The position numbers were made by a program, and so were the translations under genes. Below, in pieces: positions 24,801 through 37,871 of a stretch of DNA of 64,000 bases; within the stretch, counting starts at the first letter, position 1, and each line of letters begins with the position of its first letter. Source of the stretch: Antilocapra americana (lineage: Eukaryota > Chordata > Mammalia > Artiodactyla > Antilocapridae); the NCBI GenBank assembly GCA_007570785.1, contig ML664163.1, positions 832,389 to 896,388 of the forward strand. Reading direction: 5' to 3'. A model generated the notes under the pieces. That model did not search any database. It saw only the letters and a list, made by a program, of their open reading frames with translations, and was not told the origin of the DNA.

Positions 24801-25975
24801 GAGTATTTAGAGTATTTGATTAGCTGCATTTTAAGTAGGATGACTTCTGATCGTCAGTATACAACAAATCTTCAAAGAGGTTTCTCTGTTGGGAATACAT
24901 GGTTACTTTAATGTGATTGTCCAGTCAATTTGAATATAGCAGCTGTTGACAGAATTTAACTCTCATCTGCTTTATTTTTTTCAAGATACAACTTACTTTA
25001 CAAGAAGCCTTTTGTCTTGATCCCCATTCTCTATTTGAGCCAGAGAATCAGCAACCCTGCCTCACTCTCCTGGAATTATCGTAATGATATCATAGCCATG
25101 TTTCAATCTCCAGGGCTGGCCCGCCTATCTAACCTGTACATCAGTCAATTACCAAATGCCAACTGAGCCACATCAGCAGCATCCTGATCCTGCCTTTTCT
25201 TGGGATTTTTTCCCAATAGACTGAATCAGAATACTCCCCTCCTCTCAGCACATTCACCTTTGCTCCCCACTACCTGCTCTCAGAGTCTAGAGGAACTTGC
25301 CTCTCCTTCTGACTATTCGCTGTTTATTACTTTTAACAGCTGTCTCTTATTTATTCCAAATTAGACCCTTCTGAAAATCCAATCTGGTTAGCTTCTGCAT
25401 GTGGACATTTTGAAACCTCAGAGCTCCTTAAAATGCACATTAACCTGTTTTGTCCATTTTAAATGGATTGATTCTTCTTTAAATTTCCAAACACAAGAAC
25501 ACACCCTTTTTCTCAAGGCCCAAACACACATGGAAAACAGCTCCCAGTCTGCCAAAGGGCAAGTAAATACCTTCAATATCCATGTACTACAGACTGAAAG
25601 CCAGCCAGGGTGATATCTCTATTGCTCATCTCATATTGCCTGGGATTCTGTGAGGTTACTGCTGTCAGTTTACCCATTCTAATTAAATTGCATTCCTGTA
25701 AGAAGCAACAAGGATCATCTCAATTAGGCTGCCACATTGGCTCCCTCCAGCATAACTGACTAGCTATAATTATGTAGTACTTGCTTCAGCATTTATTACT
25801 AGCCCATTTCTGCCTGCAACACTGTGTAATAGGCCTCAGCAAAGGTATCTCTCTACTCTCTTCTCTTTTTTTCCTCAGTGGGAAATGGTGAATTAACTGG
25901 TTTGGGGTAAGAGTTATGCAGAACTGGCCCATCAGTGCTGAGAACTGATTGCATGAACTGTTTCCTATAGCCTCA
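24801..25975. other. Unassigned DNA before the IMUP retrocopy
   Basis: No exon or repeat recognised. The 70-codon frame at 25,401-25,613 has no features suggesting a gene. Confidence 0.5.
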
Positions 25976-25992
25976 GAGAGTTCCACTTCTTT

Positions 25993-26383
<391 letters not shown>

Positions 26384-26689
26384 TTATTTTAAACATAGTT
26401 CAGAAAGTCCTTTGCTCCAGGGAGACATTTTCAGGTTTTACAAATAGCTTTCAAGTCCTGGAAAAGTGATTCAAAGCCAAGAGTTTTGTCTAGCTGTTTC
26501 CCCCTTTATAGCAATCAGCTAGCTGTCTGCTTCACCTAGAGACAGAGAAAATGTCCTGGCAGTTGGAAGAAGAAGATAGCAATATATCTCCTTGGATTGA
26601 AAGGACACTCCGTAGAACTATATTTGGAGGGGGGAGATATTAAAGAACATTATCAGAATTAAGAATGAATAATTGTATACCATAATGAT

Positions 26690-26890
26690 TATGAGAATTG
26701 ATTTTTAAAGCCCAACATTCTAGGTTCGAATCTTGTCTCCAAAAACTACTAGCTTATCACCTCTGCCTCTATTTTCTCATTTGTGACATGGGAATAATAA
26801 AAGTCCTACCTTTTAGTGTTGATCTGAGGCTTACATGAATTCATATATGCAGAGTGCTTAGAACAGTGCTTAGAGTATAGAAACTCATTA
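26690..26890 (+). mobile_element. MIR SINE
   Basis: ttctaggttcgaatcttgtc ... ctctattttctcatttgtga ... tgggaataataaaagtccta ... gcttagaacagtgcttagag matches the MIR core and tail. Confidence 0.8.
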
Positions 26891-28640
26891 ATATGTGTTC
26901 TTAGTATTCTTAGAGTGGCCTAAATAAATAATAGAAAACTTTTGTTTAACTGTTAACTTGGAAATTTGAAAAATGTCTAGACCCTTAGCTTGATTGTTCA
27001 AAGTCACTGGGAAAAATAGCATCAGACCCCAAGACTCCAAAATTGATGTCACGAGAGAGAGGTATTGCTGCTTCTCTTATTAATATTGTCTAATCCTATT
27101 ATGCAGCAAGCATTTAAAGAATGAGTTAAATTAGCCTGCGGATTTTGGTTATAGAAATGGAATAGTTTTCTGACATCCTACACCTTCACCTCAGAGACAT
27201 TTTGGGTGCCAAATTCAGATCCATGGGTTCAACTTCTCAAAAACCAGCAGACAAATTTAGAAACAATGGCAAAAATTGTCTGAAGTTGTCACTGTTGACC
27301 TTTACAAAAGTGTATAAAGTCTTGATTCAGCACTGGCCTGCTCATTTCCTTTGCTCTTTTCAAGGTAGGTTTTTCTCTTCTTCATTTTCCACTGGTACGC
27401 TGAATTTGATGAGTATGAAAGATGATTAGCTATCTTTACGGCTCTTTTCACCTTGGGGGTTATTCATTATATGAAAGGAAATATTTTAAGAAAAAAAAAC
27501 AATGTGTTTATTGAATAGAATCCTTCTAGGATTAGAATTTTAACAATTTTATTTTCATTATAATCTCTTAGCATGCCCCTAATTGCATTTATGCTGGAAA
27601 CAATTTGTTGACAAGTCTTGTCTCCTAGTAGATTTAAATCTTGAGAACAAAAGCTATGTGTTAGTTGTTCAGGTATCCCAAGTATTTTGCCAATTTTTGT
27701 CATGTACTGTGTGTTCAAAAAGTATTTGTTGAATTTATTGAACTAGAATACATAATGCTCTAGTTCTGAGAAGTGTATCTTTGAATATCTCTCATGTGAA
27801 GATGTTGATTATAATTGGATTATAATTATACTTAGTTGAAATTCATATAATTATCCTGGGTTAAGGTCATATCATTTAGAAAAATACAAAATCATTGAGA
27901 ATAATACAAATAACACCTTTGATTTATATTATACATCAACTTTTAGAGTTACTAAAATATTTAATGCATATCATTTGGATAATAATAGCACTGGTAATTC
28001 TAAACTAGGTGTTAAGCTATTATGACAATTATGGGTCACTGACCCAAAGGAATATTTTACTAGACTATGACAATGTTCTATTCTATCTGATATTTTACTC
28101 TCTGAGTGTGGTTTTAACTAGTGTTTTATGGGAGAATATATTTGCCTTCAACTCTGAAGCACAAAGATACAACCCCTAATCTTAGTTTTCTTCAGTTCCT
28201 CTTCATAGATCTATCATGAGTATTTTTCTAAACTCTGCTCGTAACTGTCCACACTTTCAGCCTAGCCCCACTGTCACTGGCCAGTGAATTTAGCCCAATC
28301 GTTTATTTTATTGGTCACTTTCATGCTCACCTCTAAATTATGGAGCACTGAGAAAACTGATAATAACTTTTAGTTCTAAAATTCCATGGATTCAAAAATC
28401 TTGGAATATAGTTTTGACTTCTTAACAATTATTAATATTTTTCTTTAAGAAATAAGCTATTTATTTAAACCTTTCCCTGAAAGTTCAGTTTTTTTAATAC
28501 AATCAACAAGTTGATTTTTATTCTAATCATACTCCTTTTATACCATAGACCTAGATTTTCATTTCTCATCCAAAGTAGAGAATGGGGTGGTGATACTTTT
28601 CTAACCAAGGACACAATGCCTCCTAAGCTGAAGCTCAGAG
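26891..28640. other. Unassigned AT-rich DNA
   Basis: No gene recognised. The 83-codon minus-strand frame at 27,467-27,718 shows no domain. Confidence 0.5.
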
Positions 28641-29220
28641 AGAATACTGTATGGTGAGCTCAGGAGTCAGACTGATGGGTCTAATTTGCTTGTTGGTTCA
28701 TTTCCTAAGCATTTACCAAGGCCCTACTCTGTGCAGATGTCTGGCATCCACTCTGAATGGAGCAGACCTATTCCCTACCCTAAGATCACTTATGTTTGGT
28801 CAGGAAGCTAGAATTTCAGCAGATAATACAGAATGAAGATTACCATGTAGTAAAGGGATCTAAGAACATATCTAAGAGAGACACAGCCTAGAGAACACTT
28901 CTGGGAGAAACACTGCTTAATGGAGACCCAAAGAGTAATGAGGAACTAGCCAGAGGCAGAGGGGAAGGACTGAGTGTTCCAGCCAGTGGTCACCTCCTGT
29001 GTGAATGCCCAGAGATCAGAGAGTACTCCTTGGTGCTTCCTAGGAATACACCAGCGAGGGCTCGTCTGTCATGAGAGTATGAGAGACAGGTTGGGGATGT
29101 CAGACAAGACAATGCTGGAGAGCTCTGCAAGTCCTGTTAATATTTTGAACTTTATCTTAAATTAAAAAAAAAAATAGTGGAAAGGTTTTAAATAAGATAG
29201 TAGTATGATTGTGTCCCTGT
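28640..29220 (+). mobile_element. Ancient interspersed repeat, family not named
   Basis: ttcctaagcatttaccaagg ... ctactctgtgcagatgtctg ... ggagacccaaagagtaatga ... ttttgaactttatctt ... agtagtatgattgtg has the order of a common mammalian repeat, also seen at 61,362-62,190. I do not give a family name. Confidence 0.45.
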
Positions 29221-29439
29221 ACATGCGACCTCACTCTGGATTGGCTGCTGTCAAGAGACCAAACCAGAGAGTAAAGCAATAAGCCAAGAGACAAATGATA
29301 ATGGCCTTGATTGAGTGCTGGTGGAGAATGGAAAAATACAGGTGGTTCTGATCAATATTTAGATAGAATCAGCAGAGCTTGGCAAATGATGGTATAAGAA
29401 GGTGAAGGGAGAGATAGGAATCAAGGATGACTTTCATGT

Positions 29440-29620
29440 ATCCAGATTCCCAACCAGAGACATCACTTGATACCTCTCCAAGTCTGTGTCTATATAAAAT
29501 GTGGGTTATTATAAATTTCTTCATAGAACTGCCATGAGATTAAAAGAGTTAATATATGTAAAGCACATATGCCAGTGTCTGGTGTCCAATAAATCCTCAG
29601 AAATGGTAGCTATTATTTGC
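29440..29620 (+). mobile_element. MIR SINE
   Basis: gatacctctccaagtctgtg, aaaatgtgggttatt, catagaactgccatgagatt, gtaaagcacatatgccagtg and gtccaataaatcctcag follow MIR. Confidence 0.75.
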
Positions 29621-29639
29621 TCTTATAAAATAGTGTTGC

Positions 29640-31545
29640 TACTGATTCCATGGTACCATTTTAAGGCCATTTGAGATTCTTTCCTTTGGAAACTTCAGTT
29701 TTTAAAATACAATTAGAAGTGAGAGGAGCATGCTTCCATGGTCTGCATCACACTGTGTACAGTTCTATCCTAGCATTTTTCATGGGGGATTGTAAGAACT
29801 GATACACAGCTCTGTAGCCCAGCCTTCAGTTGGATGGGACCTTCTTGAGGTCTTATTGCTCTTTTAAAGCATAGTGCCTAAGAGGGCATACTTGACAATG
29901 AATGCATAACAGAATTTAATTAGAATTTTTTCCTTTGGGTAAATAGCAATTAGCTTAGTACAGAGAATCAGAATCTTGATCCAAGGTGGGGAGACAGGAA
30001 GAAATGAGACAAGGTGGCAAGGTGGTGTTGGACAGGATAGAAGGGCCCCCAGAAGCTGGGAGGTGGCACCAGTGGAAGGGGGGTGCTCAAGAGGAATGTC
30101 ACTGATAAAGCACAGTGTTTGTTGGGGATGGGTCTTTGATTAGTTAATTAACAAAGGAGAAGAGAACAGAAAGAGGAAGGTATCCTAGAACCAGGGAGTA
30201 GTATTAGAGACCAAAAGTACCATTAGGATCTGTATTTAGAAGGAAGATCATTAGAAAGAACTGTTTCTGTGGCATGATGGGAGGTGGTAGGCTGGGGAGA
30301 GACAGGGAGGAGGGGGAGCAGAATGACAAGTGAGCTCTGGACCACCCGGAGATGTAGGGCCAGAATTGTTCTCATTCCTTGGAGTGCTCCAAGTAATAAT
30401 TTGTGAAACATGCTTGATTTATAATTCAATTCACCTCAATACTTTAACATCTCTCTCCTAAGACCCAGCTTTTTTAGAAAGCTAATCTGCATGTAAATAA
30501 ATAAAATGTAGGTATTATAACTGGTTAAGGGGTGGTGGATTTATGCATAAAGACAAAGTGAGCAGCAGTTTTCTACCTAGTAAACCTTGCTGAGTTGATG
30601 CACGTAACAGATTATCCCAGCATGAATATTAGGAGATATCGGCATCTTTGTTTGTCTCTCCAGTCGTGCCCATAATTAAGAGCATCTTGTAGCATTTCCC
30701 CAAGTTTGTGGTGTTCAGTGGGCCTTGTAAGTAAATGTATTTCACTTACTGCCTTGAGACACATGTCCCAGCTTGTTGGGAATCATTTAAGTGCTTGATA
30801 ATTCTTCCTTTCCTCTGTTGACATCTGGATAAATCCATTCTCATTTGCAGACACTTTGTCTCCAATTTTAATAATGGAAGAGACTTTGTTGAGACATTCT
30901 TAGTCTTTATTTACTCAGAGGAATATTAATATTTCTTATTACTTGCATCACAGTTTCCCAGCAGTGGAAACCTTTGAAAGTAAACACTCATAATAACCTA
31001 ACTTGATGAAGAACTCAAGTGAATCTAATCAATTATGATGAAACCAACTTGAAAACTGTTGGGGTTGCTAATACTTTACCTCTTTTAACAAATTACTTAA
31101 TAGACATTGAGTTTCTGCTTACAGTGAGGGCAATAAAATGCCAAGATGGTAAGGACTTCAAAGGATACAGTCTCTGTGTACCCTCCCTATAGAAATGTAT
31201 CATCTAACCCTGATTGAAAGAGGAAAGACTGCTGGAAAGACAACTCAGTATGGTCATCAGTGAGAGGACTAGAGTCAGTGTTTCCTCCCAGGACAGAGCA
31301 CTGCCTAAGTAAATGATCCTCTTGTATCATCTGCATCCACCCAAATACAGCTGCCACTTTGTCAATTTCTGTCCCCCCTCTCTTCTTCCCAAGGTATTAT
31401 CCTTTGTTATGATTTTACACATCTCAGATTCTATAATCAATTTAGCATTGAACCCTGAACAAATGCTTGTGAATAGTAATAAGAGTAGTTAACATACATT
31501 GAAATTTTACAATGCTTCAGACACTGTGCTGACTTTTATTTATAT
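29640..31545. other. Unassigned intergenic DNA
   Basis: No coding exon or repeat that I can name with confidence. Confidence 0.5.
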
Positions 31546-32937
31546 ATAAGTTAAATGGGCCTTAGGAAGCATCACTATGAACAAAGCTAGTGGAGGTGAT
31601 GGAATTTTGGTTGAGCTGTTTCAAATCCTGAAACATGATGTTGTGAAAGTGCTACACTAATATGCCAGCAAATTTGGAAAATGCAGCAATGGCCACAGGA
31701 CTGGAAAAGATCAGTTTTCAATCCAATCACAAAGAAAGGCAATGCCAAAGAATGCTCGAACTACCGCACAATTGCACTCATCTCACACGCTAGTAAAGTA
31801 ATCCTCAAAATTCTCCAAGCCAGGCTTCAGCAATACATGAACCGTGAACTTCCAGATGTTCCAGCTGGTTTTAGAAAAGGCAGAGGAACTAGAGATCAAA
31901 TTGCCAACATCCGCTGGATCATCAAAAAAATCAAGAGAGTTCCAGAAAAACATCTACTTCTGCTTTATTGACTATGCCAAAGCCTTTGACTGTGTGGATC
32001 ACAATAAACCGTGGAAAATTCTGAAAGAGATGGGAATACCAGACCATCTGACCTGCCTCTTGAGAAACCTGTATGCAGGTCAGGAAGCAACAGTTAGAAC
32101 CGGACATGGAACAACAGACTGGTTCCAAATAGGAAAAGGAGTACATCAAGGCTGTATATTGTCACCCTGTTTATTTAACTTATATGCAGATTACATCATG
32201 AGAAACGCTGGGTTGGAGGAAGCACAAGCTGGAATCAAGATTGCCAGGAGAAATATCAATAACCTCAGATATGCAGATGATACCACCTTTATGGCAGAAA
32301 GTGAAGAAGAACTAAAAAGCTTCTAGATGAAAGTGAAAGAGGAGAGTGAAAAAGTTGGCTTAAAGCTCAACATTCAGAAAACTAAGATCATGGCATCTGG
32401 TCCCATCCCTTCATGGCAAATAGATGGGGAAACAGTGGAAACAGTGGCTGACTTTATTTTTCTGGGCTCCAAAATCACTGCAGATGGTGATTGCAGCTTA
32501 CTCCTTAGAAAGAAAGTTATGGCCAACCTAGAGAGCATATTGAAAAGCAGAGACATTACTTTGTCAACAACAGTCAGTCTAGTCAAGGGTATGGTTTTTT
32601 CCAGTGGTCATTTATGGATGTGAGAGTTGGAATATAAATAAAGCTGAGTGCCAAAGAATTGATGCTTTTGAAGTGTGGTGTTGGAGAAGACTCTTGAGAG
32701 TCCTTTGCACTGCAAGGAGATCCAACAAATCCATACTAAAGGAAATCAGTCCTGAATATTCATTGGCAGAACTGATGCTGAAGCTGAAACTCCAATACTT
32801 TGGCCACCTGATGCGAAGAACTGACTCATTGGAAAAGACCCTGATGCTGGGAAAGATTGAGGGGAGGAGGAGAAGGGGATGATAGAGGATGAGATGGTTG
32901 GATGGCATCACCGACTGAGCAACTGAACTGAACTGAA
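31546..32937 (+). mobile_element. BovB LINE fragment, reverse transcriptase half
   Basis: Best preserved RT in the window: 31,844-32,326 reads 160 codons through CFIDYAKAFDCVDHNK, GKGVHQGCILSPCLFNLYAD and YADD (intact, 32270-32281). A second block runs 32,327-32,882, with a break near 32,600. The 3' end is ...gagcaactgaactgaactgaag. The endonuclease is missing and the frame is broken at least twice. Confidence 0.93.
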
Positions 32938-34697
32938 GTGAATCTTCACATCATCCTAAGAGATTAAATAAGAATTTGTATTAGGACAAAGACTGGAGCA
33001 TCATGTCTTCATTAAGGATTTTTAAATGGCAAAACCAGAAACACACTTAGGATAATTTAAGGTTGAGTTTAGAGGAATGAATTAGGGGTTTTCTGGAAGG
33101 GTATTATAAGATTTTTTGAAAACCAAAAGCAGGGACTGAATGTAGGTCTCAAAAGGTCTGTAATTGCAAACACATAAGCAAGCAAGCTTTCTTTCTTTCC
33201 TTAGTCCCTTATTGGCGCTTCTTCTCCTCCTTATGATTCCCTCTCTGCTGAAGCTTCTGCTGATACCATGCATGTGGCACCATATGACCACACCACAATG
33301 TCCACCTCAACCCCCAAGTCTGTACCACTCAGTTCAAGCAAAGCACCCAGGATGAGAGTGGCATCTAAGTCCTGAATCTGTCTTCCAGGAACAGACACCC
33401 TGATTGGATTGGGTACTCAGACTTGGTCTATTTCGGGGCCAGGACAAGAGTGTCACCTGAGACACAACAGCTTGTGTTTCTTTGCCTGTGGATGATGGCA
33501 GGAGCTCCTCAGAGGAATGTGTGGGCTCAGTGGGTATGCAAAATCATGTCTGCTAAAAGTAGCTAAGAACCAAATAATTATAGAATCAATAGGACTTGGT
33601 GATCAATTGAATGTGGGCCCGAGAGAAAATTAGAAATTGGAAATGACTCACGGGGTTCATTTTGAAAAATGGGAACCCTTCCATTGAAGCAGCAGGCAGG
33701 GGATAGTTAGGAAGGGATGGTACCTGTCCAAGAACAGTGTCAAGAACAGCATAACCCAGCCTGAGGTTTTAGCTGAGTGGTAAGTGGGAGTCACGGCGAC
33801 ACAAACTCACCTCTTCCCCTGGCTTCCACCATCTCCTGGGCTTCTGCTGCATAACCAGCACTACTCCTTCCTGGGATGTGAAGATTTTTCTCAGCAAATT
33901 TGGCTAAGTGTAGCCGTCATTCAGGATGGAAGGCATACCCTTACCCAACCCTGCCCGACCTAGTTCCAATCTCTAACTCTAAGAGAGCTAAGAGTGTATT
34001 TATCCTGGTCAACCCTGCAGCTCCCAAGCCTAGTATGGGCAGTTACTGATGGGCAATATGTATATACTGAGAGAGAGAATAAATGGATGTTTTCAAAAAG
34101 TTATTGACAAAATACCTAGAAAGAGACAGAACCACAGAAAATACCACCAGCGAGCCTAAAAATAGCTGATTTCCAAACTAGAAGTTTTATTCTTAAAATT
34201 ACTGAATTACTCTAGACTTAAAAGGAAGGTAACCAACTTTTTCCAGCTTACATGGGACTTTCCTGGTTTGAGCACTTAAAGTCCCAAATCCTGGGAGATG
34301 CTTCAATCCCTAGCCACTCTGGAATGGCTGGTCACGCACGCTGGTATCACTTCTCACACAGCTGTTAACTATCATCTGCCAAGGGCAGCTAGGTTCTGAC
34401 CAGCATGATCCTTTCCAGGCCAAGGTGAAAAGCTCACATGTCAGCTCTCCCTTTCACATAAGGTCTTCCCACTCATTGGCTTCACTTGGTAACCAAGATA
34501 TTTAACTAAGGAAATTGTCTCATGTGAATGTAAATGGGATTATGGTGGTTTGTATACTTATTTACTTAGTCCCTGAAAAAATGAGTTCTAGAACAGAGCA
34601 GGAATAGTTATTTGGCTGTACAACAAATATGTATGAGTATCTAAGGCCTCTCTCTAAGTCCAGCTTTCTGAGAGTAATACTGTCTAAGTACTTTAAA
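32938..34697. other. Unassigned intergenic DNA
   Basis: No gene recognised. Confidence 0.5.
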
Positions 34698-34902
34698 TGG
34701 GATTTCCTGGTAGCTCAAACAGTAAAGAATCTGCCTTCAATGCAAGAGACTTGGATTCGATCCCCAGGTCAGGAAGATCCCCTGGAGAAGGTAAAGCCAA
34801 CCCACTCCAGTATTCTTGCCTAAAGAATTTGATAGGCAGAGGAGACTGGCAGGCTACAGTCTATGGGGTCACAAAGAGTTGGATATGACTGAGTGACTAA
34901 CA
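34698..34902 (+). mobile_element. Bov-tA SINE
   Basis: gatttcctggtagctcaaac ... ggattcgatccccaggtcag ... ggatatgactgagtgactaa. Confidence 0.9.
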
Positions 34903-35479
34903 CACCCTGTAAAGGTATGTGGACTTTGTACTCACTTCAAAGGCACTCAGGTGGATCATCCTCTTGGCCTTAGTTACTTACCTCCAAGCAGTTATCCTGC
35001 TGGCAATGCAGTTTCCTCCTGGATAGGGCTCCTTTCTACATCTTTAATTATGCTAAGTGGTCCAGACTAGGAAAACGATTTACGCAGCTATGTGCTCTGT
35101 ATCTTAATGTGAGCTCTTTATCCTTGGTGTTATAATAAGAACTACTTTAAAAAATCTGTTAAACATGAAAGTACATGCACATGCCACAGATTGAAACAGA
35201 CCAGAATGGTAAGAAGTGTAGCGTAACCATCTCCTCCTCCCATCCATATCCTGCCCCCACTCCCCAGATATCCATTTCTTAGGTATCTTTCCAGGAAATA
35301 TGTACATGCACACACATACACACACTCACACTCCAGGAAATTTATGGATTTCTTCCATTTCAAAATATACTTCCTGAGCTCTACTGTCTATTGCGTACAA
35401 GTCACCAGGAAGTCACACACAGTGAGAGGAGGATACGGTTCCGTTCTCTCACAAATACAGACTCACAACTCATCTCCCT

Positions 35480-35840
35480 GATGACAGCTTCTCTCTTTTT
35501 CAATCCACCCTGAATGTGCTGCCAGAACCATTTTCCTAAAATACTGCTTCCCCTCATGCCCTTGCCCAGAGTTTACAATGTTTCCTAGAGTCTATTCCAA
35601 AACTTCTCTTCCTGACTTTCAGAGCTCTCCTTTGTCTAGCTCTATTTTATCTATTCAAGCGCTTAATATGTATTATTACTACAAATCCTAAATCCGAATA
35701 CTTACCTGAAGAAAGGTCAATTTTGTCTTTTCCTCCTGGGAAATATCACCCTGGTCCTATCTCTGGGCTTTCACTCATGGACTTCTGATGAGTACTTTTA
35801 TCTTGGGAAATAACCTTATAGATTATGACTAGTCCTTGCA
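35480..35840 (+). mobile_element. Probable L2 LINE fragment
   Basis: tttcctaaaatactgcttcc, cagagtttacaatgtttcct and ctgactttcagagctctcct follow L2 body text. The 5' and 3' limits are uncertain. Confidence 0.45.
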
Positions 35841-37045
35841 TTGGGTAAGGAAGGAAAGTGAACATAGAGAAATTGTGACTTTCTGTTAATATAAACGGTA
35901 TGCTTGTTTTCTAGCAGAAGTAAAACTAACTCTTGGGCTGGACCAATAGACTTTGCTCTAAACCACACTCCAGAGATGCTGTCATGGATGCACCCAACTC
36001 ACCACAAAGCAGAAAATAGATTATGTGCCATAAAACACATGATTAGGCTTGTTAATTTTCATGCATGTGTGAAGTAGAAAGTGATTGCAGTTCATTCAGG
36101 AGGGAGTAGACCATGGAGCTCTTCAGTCATGAGGTAAATCAGAGCTAAGCCACCTTGGAAAGTCCTCCTCTACCTTCTCATGTATAAAATGGGGCTACTA
36201 AGACTTGCCCATGCAAACGAGTGGAGAGGAAAGAAGCCTAAGAATTTTTTTGTCTAATTAGGGAGAAGGACCTCTCATTTGGAATTGTGACAGCCCAATT
36301 TTTTTTTCTTCTCATTTTCAAATGTGAAGTGTGCAGATTAAAGGTAAAATAAGTAAAGTGTTGTGTATAGCATGAACATTCAATGAATTTAGCCCTGATA
36401 ATTTGCCTAGCAACCCAGTCCCTCCAAGACTGGAAACTGCCTTGCTCGAGCTGATGTACTCCTTACTTCGTTCACTCCATTCACCACAAAGCCTGCTTCC
36501 CTCCTCTGGCATGTGCTGTCCTAGCACAGCTCCCTAAGTATCTATCAGCAGTTTCATGTACTGCCTGCTCCCGGATACTTGCTTCTGCTGCAGTACTCAC
36601 CTTTTTATTCCTTTATTCTCTAATGCTGAGTATTTGAATAACTCCCCTCTTTGCTTCCATGATCTGGCTATGATGTACCATCTTCCTGGGTGTACCTGGA
36701 TACCTGCAAGCCTTTCCTCCACTCCTACAAGGGCCCTAGTGTCCATAACACTCTGTTTCTCAGTCTACTCCATCCCACCACCCACCAGGGTCAGAGCTCT
36801 GGGCTTCAGAGTTGCATGATGACTTTTATAGGCTGCGGGCATTTTTGTCTTTGTGGGCTCCTTCCTTCACAAAAAGTACTAAAAATTGGATTCTACAACT
36901 GTGTTAGTTGGTATAAAGACTGATTAATATAATCCAGGCTGGTTTCATCATTATATGCCATTAATATCATTTTCATATATTTCTTCTGCTTTTTTTGATG
37001 TGAATCATTTTAAAGTCTTTAATTTTTTATAATATTGTTTCCGTT
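35841..37045. other. Unassigned DNA upstream of MYH15
   Basis: No exon or promoter-like CpG cluster seen. A non-coding first exon of MYH15 could lie here or further upstream but cannot be placed from sequence alone. Confidence 0.4.
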
Positions 37046-37172
37046 TTATGTTTTGGTTTTTTGGCCACAAAGCATGTGTGATCTTAGCTCCCTGACCAGG
37101 GGTCAAACCCACACCCCCTGCATTAGGAGGCAAAGTCTTAACCTCTAGACCACTAGATCACCAGGGAAGTCC
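37046..37172 (-). mobile_element. Ruminant tRNA-derived SINE (CHR type)
   Basis: ttggccacaaagcatgtgtg ... tccctgaccaggggtcaaac ... cattaggaggcaaagtctta ... caccagggaagtccc. It ends about 275 bases before the MYH15 exon 1 acceptor. Confidence 0.88.
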
Positions 37173-37447
37173 CTTTTTCTTCCACTTTCAGAAGAAATTA
37201 AAATATTTTTGTGGCCCCATAAAAGCATTGTGGATTCTAGGCGTTGGACTTTCTGTGCTCCCTGCATAAATGGATCCTGCTAGAGTAAGACTCCTTGTGT
37301 ACAACTTCATCATATACTTGAGACACGGCAGACGGGTAGTCAAAAAGAAAACTCAACCCTTTCTGGTCTGTCTATGGTGAATAATTTCTCCCCTCAGTTC
37401 CTGATGCCTCCTTTCCCCTGGTTCTTTCCTACACGTGTCTTCTGCAG

Positions 37448-37508
37448 AGTGAATCTTTTCGGCTCACTTTAAGGTCTCAGCCTGACTGGGAGGATCACTT
37501 TAAAGAGG
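37448..37508 (+). other. MYH15: MYH15 5' untranslated part of first coding exon
   Basis: A pyrimidine-rich tract ends in a good acceptor (tgtcttctgcag, AG at 37446-37447). It is followed by 61 bases leading into the start codon at 37509. The most likely reading is that this exon is joined to one or more non-coding exons further upstream, as in other sarcomeric myosin heavy chain genes. No TATA box or CpG-rich promoter was seen nearby, so the transcription start is not placed. If the AG is not used, the exon could extend further 5'. Confidence 0.55.
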
Positions 37509-37596
37509 ATGGACCTGTCGGAGCTCGGCGAGGCCACCGCCTTCCTCAGGATAAGCAAGGATGAGCTGCTTCTGCTCCAGGCCATGGCCTTCGATG
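37509..37596 (+). CDS. MYH15: MYH15 coding exon 1 (residues 1-29, plus 1 nt)
   Basis: This is the start of a class II myosin heavy chain, the actin-based motor of striated-type muscle; MYH15 is an ancient sarcomeric isoform reported in extraocular muscle and muscle spindles. The exon encodes the N-terminus, starting MDLSELGEATAFL and ending in MAFD. The start codon has A at -3 and G at +4, a strong initiation context. The exon ends GATG/gtaagt at 37596, leaving one base that joins the next exon to make Gly. The protein start and the downstream exons match MYH15 better than the fast, slow or cardiac MYH proteins, whose N-termini differ. In MYH7 the first coding exon is about 201 nt; here 88 + 107 nt in two exons replace it. 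The following intron is 10,127 bp and holds an inverted BovB and a KIFC1 pseudogene. Confidence 0.88.
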
Positions 37597-37871
37597 GTAA
37601 GTCTTGTGGCAGCTGCTAGCTTCACTTTATTTTACTGCTTCCAGGTGGCAACTGAGATATCAGAGTGGAGGAGCTGTCATTTCTGGAGCCTAACTTATTT
37701 GCTTGGAGTGCAGTTTGTCTCTGTGGACCTCTGAGCAATTGAGGAGTTCAGGGTGTGGAGGGTAAAGATGGGGGTTTGTGAGGAAGAGCAGGAGGCCTGG
37801 GAGATAGCCCAGACCCTGGTTCTGGTTGCTAAGACAGGTTTTCTCTCCAAGGAAGCACTGTTACAACACAT